From Halictus rubicundus (lineage: Eukaryota > Arthropoda > Insecta > Hymenoptera > Halictidae): a stretch of DNA of 64,000 nt. How positions within the stretch are numbered: the first letter of the stretch is position 1; each line of letters starts with the position of its first letter. Shown one piece after another: positions 48,993-63,991 of this stretch. The DNA lies in contig NW_027488975.1 in assembly GCF_050948215.1 (NCBI RefSeq), positions 1 to 64,000 on the forward strand, in the 5' to 3' direction. Below the pieces are notes generated by a model. That model searched no databases. It worked only from the letters and a program-made list of their open reading frames with translations, and was not told where the DNA came from. The translations under genes and the position numbers were made by a program.

Positions 48993-49417
48993 CGAGTCGA
49001 GTCGAGTACTCGCACGATGCGAGCTACCCGCACCGATGCGAGCTACCCGCACCGATGCGAGCTATCCGCACCGATGCGAGCTGCTCGAAATAAAATCAGG
49101 CGTAAAATGACATGATGCGAGTTACAGCGGGAAGATCAGCACATCGATATTATCAAGCATTTTAGTATATTGACAATGCTAAATGTTTGCGATGTTTTAT
49201 TATATATTTTGATAGTGAAATGTTGATTCAGAATTTGTATAACCCTTATTGAAAATAATTATGCAATAACAACTATTTCCTAGATTTATGTAAATAACTA
49301 GCTGTGATCTGTAAAGAACGGTATTTTATATATTCCTTTATATTATACTCCGGGGTTCAGTGTACAGTCGTAAAAATGTGTTGTTGCAAAATTGTTTATA
49401 ATGTTAAAAATTAACGT
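48993..49417 (-). repeat. Left inverted arm of U6
   Basis: Pairs with a single right arm at 51392-51773; minisatellite 49010-49082. Confidence 0.93.
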
Positions 49418-50555
49418 TAAGCTTCGTTAAATAGTTTTTGAAAGGAATGGGTATATAAACAATATTGTATAATATTGATGTGTATTTATACGAGGTCGCC
49501 GCCGCGTCTACAATGTATGCTGGCGGTTCGTCGGCGTGCTCTTTGCACAGGCCGCCACACTGGTACTCGCACCAAAGGTCAAAAGACTGAATTCTGGTAA
49601 GCTGAGAAAAACTGTTTGACAGAATCTGAGCTAACTAACCTGAGAATAGATTGTCTTAGACTTTTATATTTTTCGATAATGAATAACTAAGCTAGTGGCT
49701 CGATGGGGAGGGAGGAAGAGCAAAACGCATACGCGTGCCGGTAGATTAAATACTCAGAGCGGGTGACCTAAGTGGGCGAGTGCAGGCGAGAGCCGGTCAT
49801 AAACCTTAGCTCGCTGATGAGAGCCCTACTGTCCCATTGTACGGAAGTACACTTTTTAGAAGAAATGGCCGAGATAACGAACCAAAAAGGCAGTAAACCA
49901 TTTTCACACTGCACAATTATAAACATGGAGATAGCGCAGGTTGCTTAGCGAGAAACGTGCGGCCGCTTCTCGTTATACATTATGCAGTCAGTCTCATAAT
50001 TGATGGCAGACACTTTAAATCAGAATAACTTTTTTTATAAATCGACCAAACGACTTCAGCTGTTCTGCCAAGCTAGATAGATTAATTTACTAGATGACAT
50101 GTAATGAAAACGCAGGAAAAATTGCGTTATATAATTGCGTTAATTGTCGAGCTAGGAAGTAGATTTAACTTTGCTGCCACTACGAATTATTTGGTAGTTA
50201 GCATGATTTTGCACCATCGTATAAAAGATCGACTGTTATCCATGGAGAAGAGCCAACAATTGCAAATTGAAAAAAGATTTAGATTAAAATATTAACTAAA
50301 CAGAAAGTATGACGAGTGTTGAACGTAGACATCAGATCCTTTTAAAAGGGCCTAGCCGATTTATGGTCAAAACTGCCCTTAGAGGAAAAACCCCTCTGAG
50401 TAAAATTTCAACCCCCTATCTTGCCCATGAGGTTAGTTACAGGGTAAATTAGATTTCGCGCTTCTCCGCGTATTTCCCGCACTCTGATGCTTTCTAAAAT
50501 TCTGAAAAAAATGTGACATATTTTGGATTCTAAGGCTGATTTTTGATAATTTTTT
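49418..50555. other. Unique spacer of U6, no gene recognised
   Basis: Matches the U4 spacer at +16,139. Confidence 0.85.
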
Positions 50556-53500
50556 CAGATTTTTTTGTTACAAACTGTGGTCGTAAAAAAAATGAAAAAC
50601 CTCCAAAAAATCGGAAAAATGCAGATTTCTCAAAAATTTGAAAACATGCTATTCTACTGTTTAGTTCCTTGTTAAAGTACTATAACAGGCAGTGTCGTCA
50701 ATTTTTTTTAGATTTTTTGTTGTGGGACATCATCGTCAAAAAACAATAAAAACCGAATTTTTTCGACGTTTTTGCTATTAGGAGGAAAGTTACACTTGTT
50801 GGTTTTATCGCAGCTATATATTAAGTAATTTTTAGCATTATTAAATTGAAACAAGTAATTCTTTGACCTAAGAAATGTGATTTAAGAGAAAGAATAAATT
50901 GTATTTTGTGTGATATATACCAGAATGTTCGTAAAGTTTTGTAACATCGCCGGACGTGTCGAACTAAGGAGCGGATACGCTGGGGTTCTTATCCCGTCGG
51001 TGGTAAATGTTTTTTCCCATACATCATCTTTATTTTTTCAATTTCTTATATTATTTATTCGTGTGATTTTAACAATATTTTTTTAATGTTTTAAAAATAT
51101 TGAAGTAACATTGATTAGGCAATGAATATTTATATTATTGTGTTCGTCTACGATTTCCGCCAGATATGAAATTGCTTGTGAAAATTGGTAAGATTCCGTG
51201 AAAAGAATTTTGAAATCTACGTCTGTCATTTCCAGAAAATCAAGAAATCAATACTGTTTGAAATGGAATCTTTTTGCGGTTCCAATTGTTTTGACCATCT
51301 TAATCGGCTATGCCCTTTTAAATCTTATCACCTATACTTGCACAGTACCGAATGACAGGCTGTTGGAACTTCCAACTTCCAACTTGGTTTCACGTTAATT
51401 TTCAACATTATAAACAATTTTGCGACAACACATTTTTACGACTGTACAGTGAACCGGAGTATAATATAAAGGAATATATAAAATACCGTTCTTTACAGAT
51501 CACATCTAGTTATTTACATAAATCTAAATAGTTGTTATTGCATAATTATTTTCAATAAGGGTTATACAAATTCTGAATCAACATTTCACTATCAAAATAT
51601 ATAATAAAACATCGCAAACATTTAGCATTGTCAATATACTAAAATGCTTGATAATATCAATGTGCTGATCTTCCTGCTGTAACTCGCATCATGTCATTTT
51701 ACGCCTGATTTTATTTCGAGCCGTTCGCTTCGTTGCGAGCAGCTCGCATCGTGCGAGTACTCGACTCGACTCGAAAAGCGAGTCCCGGCTCGACTGGACC
51801 CGAGCTCGGCTCGCATATGCGAGCTTGGCTGCAGGCCTAGTGCCAGGTGGGTGCTGGGATCGGTCGGTAACGGCCCCAATGTCGAGATACTCTCGTCGGT
51901 TGTGGAACTAAGAAGGTGGAACTATCACTGATCTCAAATACCAACATCGCTAAACATGCCGCGCTCGCTACCTAAATAGAACATTTGCTCGTGAATTACG
52001 GAAGAAACGTCAGTGACATAGGCAATAAATAAACGGATAATGCGTAGAATGAGAATAATTATTTTTTATTGTATAATTTCATTACACTATTATTGCCTTC
52101 TTATTTTCCATATTGTGCACCATTGTAATCATTGTTTTATAATCGATAGTTTATAGGTGAAATTAATTAATTTGGAACTTATTGCGATATTTATAAAATA
52201 ATGATTATTCAACAAAATATATTCTGTAATAGTTATAGAATGAAAAAAAAAGAATAAATACAATATTCAAGTAATGACAAAATTCAATCGTTCTTATTGT
52301 GATCCGTAGTAACAAACACAGAAAATTATTTTTTTTTACTTATTTAACCGATAATACCACTTCTAATGCTGGACTGCAATTATTCAAGTAAAGGTAGTAA
52401 CGAAATAAAAGTGTTATGTAATGAAACTAACTTTCGACGGATCTTATCCATATAAAGCTATTTGGTGGCAGTATTATTGCTATTTGTACAGACACACAGA
52501 TACACAGATTCTTATATCTTGCAATGCACGTTGTTTTTTTCTCCGTCAACCGATTTCGATGAAATTTTCAGCTTCTGTATCCCTAACATAGAGGTAGAGA
52601 TAAAAGTTTTGAAAAGTGTCTGTCATTTTAAGTTTTAATTATAATTGTATTGATTGCTATTTTTTATACCTTATAGAATTGTTTCTTTACATTTAATATT
52701 CTTTATATTTTATCAGCAATAAACTTTATGTATAATCATTAATTGTATTGTTTAAATTTAACTTTCTGTGAGTAATTGTCAATACATATACATTAGTAAC
52801 CACATCTATTTGTCCGCGGCGAAAACCAAGCTGTCGAACTCGAGACGGGAAGGACTCGCCGCGTCTCTTTCTTTTCATATGCTGTCCTTCTTTGCGTCCG
52901 AAACTTCCGTCGTTCATTACACAAGTAAATATCATCGGAATTTTGTCATATTTGGTACCGTTTTCCTTAGAAAAATGCCACGAGTATGTTGGTGAAAGTC
53001 CGATAGAAAAATAATTAATAATGAAAAAGTTTATTTTTTTATTTAAAGGCCTGAGCTCACGCCAGTCTTTCATCTTTTCCGAACGCTTCGACTCTCCGCG
53101 GCTCTTTCTTTCCCATACGCTGTCCTTTTTCGCGTCCGAAACATCAATCGTTCATTACACAAGCAATTATCGTCGGAATTATATCATATTTGGTTTCATT
53201 TTAATCAGAAAAATGTCACGAATATGTTGGTAAAAGTTAAAAAAAAAAAAAAATAACGAAAAATAAAGAAGCTTTGTGATTGGATTAGTAGTGGTCTTCT
53301 GGTCTCACACCGATATAGCCGACAATGTGTGGCCCACTCCTCGGGGAGGACGCTTCTCTAGTTTCGCTGTCCGCTTCTCCGTGCAACATTATATGTATCG
53401 TAGACGGATATTCTCTCCTTTTGAATGCCAGTCATTCTGGTGTGCCCAGAGTTGGGCATTATTAGATAAAAATTATTTAAATAACGATTCGAATAAAAGA

Positions 53501-53806
53501 TACTTCATCTTTATTCGTTATTCGAAGGTTCGAATAAAAAAGGTATCCTTATTCGACGAGTATCGAATAAATAATTTTATTCGACGAGAATTTATCCGAC
53601 GAATAAAGATACTTTTTTTTATTCGAAGCGGATTTATTCAAACTACGAGAAATTTTTTCATCTTTCATCTGTATCATTTATTCGAAGGCTTCAAATAAAT
53701 GCTCGAATAACTTTTGCCGAGTGCCGAGCTTCAAAGACCCAGCGACGACAGACGACATACAATGTAAACGGATGGAGAATCGCGCACGAATGAAAGTTTA
53801 AACTTT
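50556..53806 (+). repeat. Inner sub-unit of U6 (long form, only copy)
   Basis: Copy of 34417-37667 at +16,139; right arm 51392-51773. Confidence 0.93.
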
Positions 53807-54254
53807 TAGATTGTGCAATATATCCTCATGAAATTGTGACGAGCGAATGGAGGGGATTTTCCTGATGAAAATGAGGTGAAATTCGGGTGTAATCGACCAA
53901 GTTTCACTGATACGTAATGTTACGATAAAAATTACAATCTCATTAAAGACAGTCCAAATGATGTCGTGTTTAGACTCATTTTGATCGGGATGAGCTCTAC
54001 AACTCATTCGTATTAACAATATTGTTCTGATTAAAAACATAAAAGCATAAATTGCCAATAATGTTGGATTCTCCATCTGCTTACATTGTAGGCTGTTGGT
54101 CGGTCTTTATAAAAAAATCTTTATTCGTCGAATAAATTCATTACGTGCGGAATAGAGATAACATAATTATTTTTATTTGACGCGTAACAAATCATTTTTT
54201 ATCTTTTATTCGCTGTTTGAAATGTCTATTTCAATAAAAATTTGCCCATCTTTG
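53447..54254 (+). mobile_element. hAT-like non-autonomous element in U6
   Basis: Type A form, copy of the U4 element at +16,139. Confidence 0.45.
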
Positions 54255-54828
54255 CTTCTACAATTATATTATTTTATATTATATTAATTCATCCACGTGA
54301 TTCTCTCTCAAACTCTATACTATTCGGAATAGTACGTTAAATAAACGCTACTCTGGTTTTCAACATATTTCTGTTCCCACAGATCGATTCTTGGAACAAT
54401 TATCTATAAAAAAAAAAGTGTAAGGAAATAATGCTTGTTCATGAAATATTTTTAAATTACAAATTAAGGTATCTCATATGGAAGTAGAAATTGATTTTCC
54501 TAAAATTATGCTTTAATAATTTCTTACGTAAAATATTTTGACGAATTTTTCGTCCTTGATATTAGTTTTACTTTTAATATTTTAGATCTTAAAAAGCAAC
54601 ACTAAAAAAAAATATCTTTTTAATTTGAATACGTTTGTCGGAGAATGTAACATTTGATAATCGATATGGGTCCGTGATGATTCACCTTCTCAGCGACGAG
54701 AAGTTCCTTAGTGGTCTTCTGCACCGACGAGATACCGTCGTTGGCCTTCTGTTTCTTACTCCAGCCAAAATCTATCCTAGAGAGCGGTAGACAACACCGT
54801 ATTTTTCGAGCGACACATTCTCCCGTAA
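54255..54828. other. AT-rich unit tail of U6, no gene
   Basis: Copy of the U4 tail. Confidence 0.85.
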
Positions 54829-54875
54829 GGCTGTCAGCCTTTATATATATCTCGTCGGTGGATCAGTGCACCCAC

Positions 54876-54878
<3 letters not shown>

Positions 54879-54939
<61 letters not shown>
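54879..54939. repeat. AT microsatellite at the U6/U7 boundary (61 bp)
   Basis: Identical in length and flanks to the U4/U5 tract 16,139 bp upstream. Confidence 0.96.
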
Positions 54940-54942
<3 letters not shown>

Positions 54943-55350
54943 ACTGCCAGCCCCCGTGTTAAACTGCGAGTCTCAAAGTGGGTGCCAGTTGGGTGCTGGG
55001 AGCGGTCGGTAACGGCCCTAATGTCGAGATACTCTCGTCGGTTGTGGAACTAAAAGAACATTTGCTCGTGAATTATGGAAAAAACGTCAGTGACAGAGGC
55101 AATAAATAAACGTATAATGCGTAGAATGAAAATAATTATCTTTTATTGTATAATTTCATTACACTCTTATTGCCTTCTTATTTTCCATATTGTTCACCAT
55201 TGTAATCATTATTTTATAATCGATAATTTATAGGTGTAATTAATTAATTTGGAACTTCTTGCGATATTTATAAAATAATGATTATTCAACAAAATATATT
55301 CTGTAATAGTTATAGAATAAAAAAAAAGAATAAATACAATATTCAAGTAA
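54940..55350 (+). repeat. Leader module of U7
   Basis: CAGTTGGG variant, following the type A tail of U6; matches U5. Confidence 0.9.
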
Positions 55351-55910
55351 TGTGGCGGACCCCTTGGAGAAGGGTTGATCGGACCCAGGTAGGAGCGTCG
55401 TCTGCGGGCTGGGACCTTGGACGCACTTGGTCGCCAGGCCCAAGCTCTTCCCGAGCGCACACTTAGTCGCCGGAAGTCTGTTCCTACCTGGGGTGCACAT
55501 TTGGCGACCAGGTTCGGGGTTTTTCCTTGGCGTGCACATTTGGCCGCCAACCCTTGACTTTCGCCAGGACACGGATGTTCGGTGCAAGGACACGAACTTT
55601 CTCCAAGGGGCACGTACAGGAAGCGACATCCCCACTCCAGAAGTTTTCTTGTTCGAAGGAAATTCCTGGAGGATATAAGCGCGGATTCTGACGGATGACA
55701 GGGTCAGTCAGTCAGTCAGTTCAAGTCAGTCAGTCGTTGTGAGAAGTCGTCATTCGCCGTCAGTTGTTCGTATAGTCGTTTATCCGTAGTTCTTGTTTCA
55801 TTGTTATTTCATTTTCTTTGTTCCTTGTTACGTCGTTGAGTTTTTGTTGCTTATTTAATAAATGGTTATTGTTATATTGGGTGAATCCTTTACTGAACAC
55901 CCAAACCACA
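55351..55910 (+). mobile_element. Solo LTR-like element in U7
   Basis: Same length and junctions as the U1 copy; TATA box near 55673. Confidence 0.7.
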
Positions 55911-56022
55911 ACACATACCAAAAGGAAATAAAAATTTTTTTATCTTTTATTCGTTACTCGAAATTTTTATTTAGATAAATATTTTGCCCAACTCTGGTTG
56001 AGCTTAGCTCGGCTCAATTGTG

Positions 56023-56447
56023 CGAGTCGAGTCGAGTACTCGCACGATGCGAGCTACCCGCACCGATGCGAGCTACCCGCACCGATGCGAGCTATCCGCA
56101 CCGATGCGAGCTGCTCGAAATAAAATCAGGCGTAAAATGACATGATGCGAGTTACAGCGGGAAGATCAGCACATCGATATTATCAAGCATTTTAGTATAT
56201 TGACAATGCTAAATGTTTGCGATGTTTTATTATATATTTTGATAGTGAAATGTTGATTCAGAATTTGTATAACCCTTATTGAAAATAATTATGCAATAAC
56301 AACTATTTCCTAGATTTATGTAAATAACTAGCTGTGATCTGTAAAGAACGGTATTTTATATATTCCTTTATATTATACTCCGGGGTTCAGTGTACAGTCG
56401 TAAAAATGTGTTGTTGCAAAATTGTTTATAATGTTAAAAATTAACGT
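56023..56447 (-). repeat. Left inverted arm of U7
   Basis: Pairs with right arms at 58422-58806 and 60501-60885; minisatellite 56040-56112. Confidence 0.93.
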
Positions 56448-57585
56448 TAAGCTTCGTTAAATAGTTTTTGAAAGGAATGGGTATATAAACAATATTGTAT
56501 AATATTGATGTGTATTTATACGAGGTCGCCGCCGCGTCTACAATGTATGCTGGCGGTTCGTCGGCGTGCTCTTTGCACAGGCCGCCACACTGGTACTCGC
56601 ACCAAAGGTCAAAAGACTGAATTCTGGTAAGCTGAGAAAAACTGTTTGACAGAATCTGAGCTAACTAACCTGAGAATAGATTGTCTTAGACTTTTATATT
56701 TTTCGATAATGAATAACTAAGCTAGTGGCTCGATGGGGAGGGAGGAAGAGCAAAACGCATACGCGTGCCGGTAGATTAAATACTCAGAGCGGGTGACCTA
56801 AGTGGGCGAGTGCAGGCGAGAGCCGGTCATAAACCTTAGCTCGCTGATGAGAGCCCTACTGTCCCATTGTACGGAAGTACACTTTTTAGAAGAAATGGCC
56901 GAGATAACGAACCAAAAAGGCAGTAAACCATTTTCACACTGCACAATTATAAACATGGAGATAGCGCAGGTTGCTTAGCGAGAAACGTGCGGCCGCTTCT
57001 CGTTATACATTATGCAGTCAGTCTCATAATTGATGGCAGACACTTTAAATCAGAATAACTTTTTTTATAAATCGACCAAACGACTTCAGCTGTTCTGCCA
57101 AGCTAGATAGATTAATTTACTAGATGACATGTAATGAAAACGCAGGAAAAATTGCGTTATATAATTGCGTTAATTGTCGAGCTAGGAAGTAGATTTAACT
57201 TTGCTGCCACTACGAATTATTTGGTAGTTAGCATGATTTTGCACCATCGTATAAAAGATCGACTGTTATCCATGGAGAAGAGCCAACAATTGCAAATTGA
57301 AAAAAGATTTAGATTAAAATATTAACTAAACAGAAAGTATGACGAGTGTTGAACGTAGACATCAGATCCTTTTAAAAGGGCCTAGCCGATTTATGGTCAA
57401 AACTGCCCTTAGAGGAAAAACCCCTCTGAGTAAAATTTCAACCCCCTATCTTGCCCATGAGGTTAGTTACAGGGTAAATTAGATTTCGCGCTTCTCCGCG
57501 TATTTCCCGCACTCTGATGCTTTCTAAAATTCTGAAAAAAATGTGACATATTTTGGATTCTAAGGCTGATTTTTGATAATTTTTT
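56448..57585. other. Unique spacer of U7, no gene recognised
   Basis: Matches the U5 spacer at +16,139. Confidence 0.85.
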
Positions 57586-59689
57586 CAGATTTTTTTGTTA
57601 CAAACTGTGGTCGTAAAAAAAATGAAAAACCTCCAAAAAATCGGAAAAATGCAGATTTCTCAAAAATTTGAAAACATGCTATTCTACTGTTTAGTTCCTT
57701 GTTAAAGTACTATAACAGGCAGTGTCGTCAATTTTTTTTAGATTTTTTGTTGTGGGACATCATCGTCAAAAAACAATAAAAACCGAATTTTTTCGACGTT
57801 TTTGCTATTAGGAGGAAAGTTACACTTGTTGGTTTTATCGCAGCTATATATTAAGTAATTTTTAGCATTATTAAATTGAAACAAGTAATTCTTTGACCTA
57901 AGAAATGTGATTTAAGAGAAAGAATAAATTGTATTTTGTGTGATATATACCAGAATGTTCGTAAAGTTTTGTAACATCGCCGGACGTGTCGAACTAAGGA
58001 GCGGATACGCTGGGGTTCTTATCCCGTCGGTGGTAAATGTTTTTTCCCATACATCATCTTTATTTTTTCAATTTCTTATATTATTTATTCGTGTGATTTT
58101 AACAATATTTTTTTAATGTTTTAAAAATATTGAAGTAACATTGATTAGGCAATGAATATTTATATTATTGTGTTCGTCTACGATTTCCGCCAGATATGAA
58201 ATTGCTTGTGAAAATTGGTAAGATTCCGTGAAAAGAATTTTGAAATCTACGTCTGTCATTTCCAGAAAATCAAGAAATCAATACTGTTTGAAATGGAATC
58301 TTTTTGCGGTTCCAATTGTTTTGACCATCTTAATCGGCTATGCCCTTTTAAATCTTATCACCTATACTTGCACAGTACCGAATGACAGGCTGTTGGAACT
58401 TCCAACTTCCAACTTGGTTTCACGTTAATTTTCAACATTATAAACAATTTTGCGACAACACATTTTTACGACTGTACAGTGAACCGGAGTATAATATAAA
58501 GGAATATATAAAATACCGTTCTTTACAGATCACATCTAGTTATTTACATAAATCTAGGAAATAGTTGTTATTGCATAATTATTTTCAATAAGGGTTATAC
58601 AAATTCTGAATCAACATTTCACTATCAAAATATATAATAAAACATCGCAAACATTTAGCATTGTCAATATACTAAAATGCTTGATAATATCAATGTGCTG
58701 ATCTTCCTGCTGTAACTCGCATCATGTCATTTTACGCCTGATTTTATTTCGAGCCGTTCGCTTCGTTGCGAGCAGCTCGCATCGTGCGAGTACTCGACTC
58801 GACTCGAAAAGCGAGTCCCGGCTCGACTGGACCCGAGCTCGGCTCGCATATGCGAGCTTGGCTGCAGGCCTAGTGCCAGGTGGGTGCTGGGATCGGTCGG
58901 TAACGGCCCCAATGTCGAGATACTCTCGTCGGTTGTGGAACTAAGAAAGTGGAACTATCACTGATCTCAAATACCAACATCGCTAAACATGCCGCGCTCG
59001 CTACCTAAATAGAACATTTGCTCGTGAATTACGGAAGAAACGTCAGTGACATAGGCAATAAATAAACGGATAATGCGTAGAATGAAAATAATTATTTTTT
59101 ATTGTATAATTTCATTACACTATTATTGCCTTCTTATTTTCCATATTATTCACCATTGTAATCATTGTTTTATAATCGATAGTTTATAGGTGTAATTAAT
59201 TAATTTGGAACTTATTGCGATATTTATAAAATAATGATTATTCAACAAAATATATTCTGTAATAGTTATAGAATGAAAAAAAAAAGAATAAATACAATAT
59301 TCAAGTAATGACAAAATTCAATCGTTCTTATTGTGATCCGTAGTAACAAACACAGAAAATTATTTTTTTTTACTTATTTAACCGATAATACCACTTCTAA
59401 TGCTGGACTGCAATTATTCAAGTAAAGGTAGTAACGAAATAAAAGTGTTATGTAATGAAACTAACTTTCGACGGATCTTATCCATATAAAGCTATTTGGT
59501 GGCAGTATTATTTGATTTATTCAAACTACGAGACATTTTTTCATCTTTCATCTGTATCATTTATTCGAAGGCTTCAAATAAATGCTCGAATAACTTTTGC
59601 CGAGTGCCGAGCTTCAAAGACCCAGCGACGACAGACGACATACAATGTAAACGGATGGAGAATCGCGCACGTATGAAAGTTTAAACTTT
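57586..59689 (+). repeat. Inner sub-unit 1 of U7 (short form)
   Basis: Copy of 41447-43550 at +16,139; right arm 58422-58806. Confidence 0.93.
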
Positions 59690-62600
59690 CTGATTTTTTT
59701 GTTACAAACTGTGGTCGTAAAAAAAATGAAAAACCTCCAAAAAATCGGAAAAATGCTATTCTACTGTTTAGTTCCTTGTTAAAGTACTATAACAGGCAGT
59801 GTCGTCAATTTTTTTTAGATTTTTTGTTGTGGGACATCATCGTCAAAAAACAATAAAAACCGAATTTTTTCGACGTTTTTGCTATTAGGAGGAAAGTTAC
59901 ACTTGTTGGTTTTATCGCAGCTATATATTAAGTAATTTTTAGCATTATTAAATTGAAACAAGTAATTCTTTGACCTAAGAAATGTGATTTTAGAGAAAGA
60001 ATAAATTGTATTTTGTGTGATATATACCAGAATGTTCGTAAAGTTTTGTAACATCGCCGGACGTGTGTCGAACTAAGGAGCGGATACGCTGGGGTTCTTA
60101 TCCCGTCGGTGGTAAATGTTTTTTCCCATACATCATCTTTATTTTTTCAATTTCTTATATTATTTATTCATGTGATTTTAACAATATTTTTTTAATGTTT
60201 TAAAAATATTGAAGTAACATTGATTAGGCAATGAATATTTATATTATTGTGTTCGTCTACGATTTCCGCCAGATATGAAATTGCTTGTGAAAATTGGTAA
60301 GATTCCGTGAAAAGAATTTTGAACTCTACGTCTGTCATTTCCAGAAAATCAAGAAATCAATACTGTTTGAAATGGAATCTTTTTGCGGTTCCAATTGTTT
60401 TGACCATCTTAATCGGCTATGCCCTTTTAAATCTTATCACCTATACTTGCACAGTACCGAATGACAGGCTGTTGGAACTTCCAACTTCCAACTTGGTTTC
60501 ACGTTAATTTTCAACATTATAAACAATTTTGCGACAACACATTTTTACGACTGTACAGTGAACCGGAGTATAATATAAAGGAATATATAAAATACCGTTC
60601 TTTACAGATCACATCTAGTTATTTACATAAATCTAGGAAATAGTTGTTATTGCATAATTATTTTCAATAAGGGTTATACAAATTCTGAATCAACATTTCA
60701 CTATCAAAATATATAATAAAACATCGCAAACATTTAGCATTGTCAATATACTAAAATGCTTGATAATATCAATGTGCTGATCTTCCTGCTGTAACTCGCA
60801 TCATGTCATTTTACGCCTGATTTTATTTCGAGCCGTTCGCTTCGTTGCGAGCAGCTCGCATCATGCGAGTACTCGACTCGACTCGAAAAGCGAGTCCCGG
60901 CTCGACTGGACCCGAGCTCGGCTCGCATATGCGAGCTTGGCTGCAGGCCTAGTGCCAGGTGGGTGCTGGGATCGGTCGGTAACGGCCCCAATGTCGAGAT
61001 ACTCTCGTCGCTTGTGGAACTAAGAAAGTGGAACTATCACTGATCTCAAATACCAACATCGCTAAACATGCCGCGCTCGCTACCTAAATAGAACATTTGC
61101 TCGTGAATTACGGAAGAAACGTCAGTGACATAGGCAATAAATAAACGGATAATGCGTAGAATGAGAATAATTATTTTTTTATTGTATAATTTCATTACAC
61201 TATTATTGCCTTCTTATTTTCCATATTATTCACCATTGTAATCATTATTTTATAATCGATAGTTTATAGGTGAAATTAATTAATTTGGAACTTATTGCGA
61301 TATTTATAAAATAATGATTATTCAACAAAATATATTCTGTAATAGTTATAGAATAAAAAAAAAAAAGAATAAATACAATATTCAAGTAATGACAAAATTC
61401 AATCGTTCTTATTGTGATCCGTAGTAACAAACACAGAAAATTATTTTTTTACTTATTTAACCGATAATACCACTTCTAATGCTGGACTGCAATTATTCAA
61501 GTAAAGGTAGTAACGAAATAAAAGTGTTATGTAATGAAACTAACTTTCGACGGATCTTATCCATATAAAGCTATTTGGTGGCAGTATTATTGCTATTTGT
61601 ACAGACACACAGATACACAGATTCTTATATCTTGCAATGCACGTTGTTTTTTTCTCCGTCAACCGATTTCGATGAAATTTTCAGCTTCTGTATCCCTAAC
61701 ATAGAGGTAGAGATAAAAGTTTTGAAAAGTGTCTGTCATTTTAAGTTTTAATTATAATTGTATTGATTGCTATTTTTTATACCTTATAGAATTGTTTCTT
61801 TACATTTAATATTCTTTATATTTTATCAGCAATAAACTTTATGTATAATCATTAATTGTATTGTTTAAATTTAACTTTCTGTGAGTAATTGTCAATACAT
61901 ATACATTAGTAACCACATCTATTTGTCCGCGGCGAAAACCAAGCTGTCGAACTCGAGACGGGAAGGACTCGCCGCGTCTCTTTCTTTTCATATGCTGTCC
62001 TTCTTTGCGTCCGAAACTTCCGTCGTTCATTACACAAGTAAATATCATCGGAATTTTGTCATATTTGGTACCGTTTTCCTTAGAAAAATGCCACGAGTAT
62101 GTTGGTGAAAGTCCGATAGAAAAATAATTAATAATGAAAAAGTTTATTTTTTTATTTAAAGGCCTGAGCTCACGCCAGTCTTTCATCTTTTCCGAACGCT
62201 TCGACTCTCCGCGGCTCTTTCTTTCCCATACGCTGTCCTTTTTCGCGTCCGAAACATCAATCGTTCATTACACAAGCAATTATCGTCGGAATTATATCAT
62301 ATTTGGTTTCATTTTAATCAGAAAAATGTCACGAATATGTTGGTAAAAGTTAAAAAAAAAAAAAAATAACGAAAAATAAAGAAGCTTTGTGATTGGATTA
62401 GTAGTGGTCTTCTGGTCTCACACCGATATAGCCGACAATGTGTGGCCCACTCCTCGGGGAGGACGCTTCTCTAGTTTCGCTGTCCGCTTCTCCGTGCAAC
62501 ATTATATGTATCGTAGACGGATATTCTCTCCTTTTGAATGCCAGTCATTCTGGTGTGCCCAGAGTTGGGCATTATTAGATAAAAATTATTTAAATAACGA

Positions 62601-62919
62601 TTCGAATAAAAGATACTTCATCTTTATTCGTTATTCGAAGGTTCGAATAAAAAAGGTATCCTTATTCGACGAGTATCGAATAAATAATTTTATTCGACGA
62701 GAATTTATCCGACGAATAAAGATACTTTTTTTTATTCGAAGCGGATTTATTCGAACTACGAGAAATTTTTTCATCTTTCATCTGTATCATTTATTCGAAG
62801 GCTTCAAATAAATGCTCGAATAACTTTTGCCGAGTGCCGAGCTTCAAAGACCCAGCGACGACAGACGACATACAATGTAAACGGGTGGAGAATCGCGCAC
62901 GAATGAAAGTTTAAACTTT
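59690..62919 (+). repeat. Inner sub-unit 2 of U7 (long form, last)
   Basis: Copy of 43551-46780 at +16,139, with C for G at 61011; right arm 60501-60885. Confidence 0.93.
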
Positions 62920-63367
62920 TAGATTGTGCAATATATCCTCATGAAATTGTGACGAGCGAATGGAGGGGATTTTCCTGATGAAAATGAGATCAAATTCGGG
63001 TGTAATCGACCAAGTTTCACTGATACGTAATGTTACGATAAAAATTACAATCTCATTAAAGACAGTCCAAATGATGTCGTGTTTAGACTCATTTTGATCG
63101 GGATGAGCTCTACAACTCATTCGTATTAACAATATTGTTCTGATTAAAAACATAAAAGCATAAATTGCCAATAATGTTGGATTCTCCATCTGCTTACATT
63201 GTAGGCTGTTGGTCGGTCTTTATAAAAAAATCTTTATTCGTCGAATAAATTCATTACGTGCGGAATAGAGATAACATAATTATTTTTATTTGACGCGTAA
63301 CAAATCATTTTTTATCTTTTATTCGCTGTTTGAAATGTCTATTTCAATAAAAATTTGCCCATCTTTG
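62560..63367 (+). mobile_element. hAT-like non-autonomous element in U7
   Basis: Type B form, copy of the U5 element at +16,139. Confidence 0.45.
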
Positions 63368-63941
63368 CTTCTACAATTATATTATTTTATATTATATTAA
63401 TTCATCCACGTGATTCTCTCTCAAACTCTATACTATTCGGAATAGTACGTTAAATAAACGCTACTCTGGTTTTCAACATATTTCTGTTCCCACAGATCGA
63501 TTCTTGGAACAATTATCTATAAAAAAAAAAGTGTAAGGAAATAATGCTTGTTCATGAAATATTTTTAAATTACAAATTAAGGTATCTCATATGGAAGTAG
63601 AAATTGATTTTCCTAAAATTATGCTTTAATAATTTCTTACGTAAAATATTTTGACGAATTTTTCGTCCTTGATATTAGTTTTACTTTTAATATTTTAGAT
63701 CTTAAAAAGCAACACTAAAAAAAAATATCTTTTTAATTTGAATACGTTTGTCGGAGAATGTAACATTTGATAATCGATATGGGTCCGTGATGATTCACCT
63801 TCTCAGCGACGAGAAGTTCCTTAGTGGTCTTCTGCACCGACGAGATACCGTCGTTGGCCTTCTGTTTCTTACTCCAGCCAAAATCTATCCTAGAGAGCGG
63901 TAGACAACACCGTATTTTTCGAGCGACACATTCTCCCGTAA
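63368..63941. other. AT-rich unit tail of U7, no gene
   Basis: Copy of the U5 tail. Confidence 0.85.
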
Positions 63942-63991
63942 GGCTGTCAGTCTTTATATATATCTGGTCGGTGGATCAGTGCACCCACGAG

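Larger units (their letters stand above)
47910..54939 (+). repeat. Higher-order repeat unit U6, copy of U4
   Basis: All landmarks follow U4 at +16,139 bp. Sub-unit 50556-53806, type A tail, AT tract of the same length (61 bp) as the one ending U4. Confidence 0.96.
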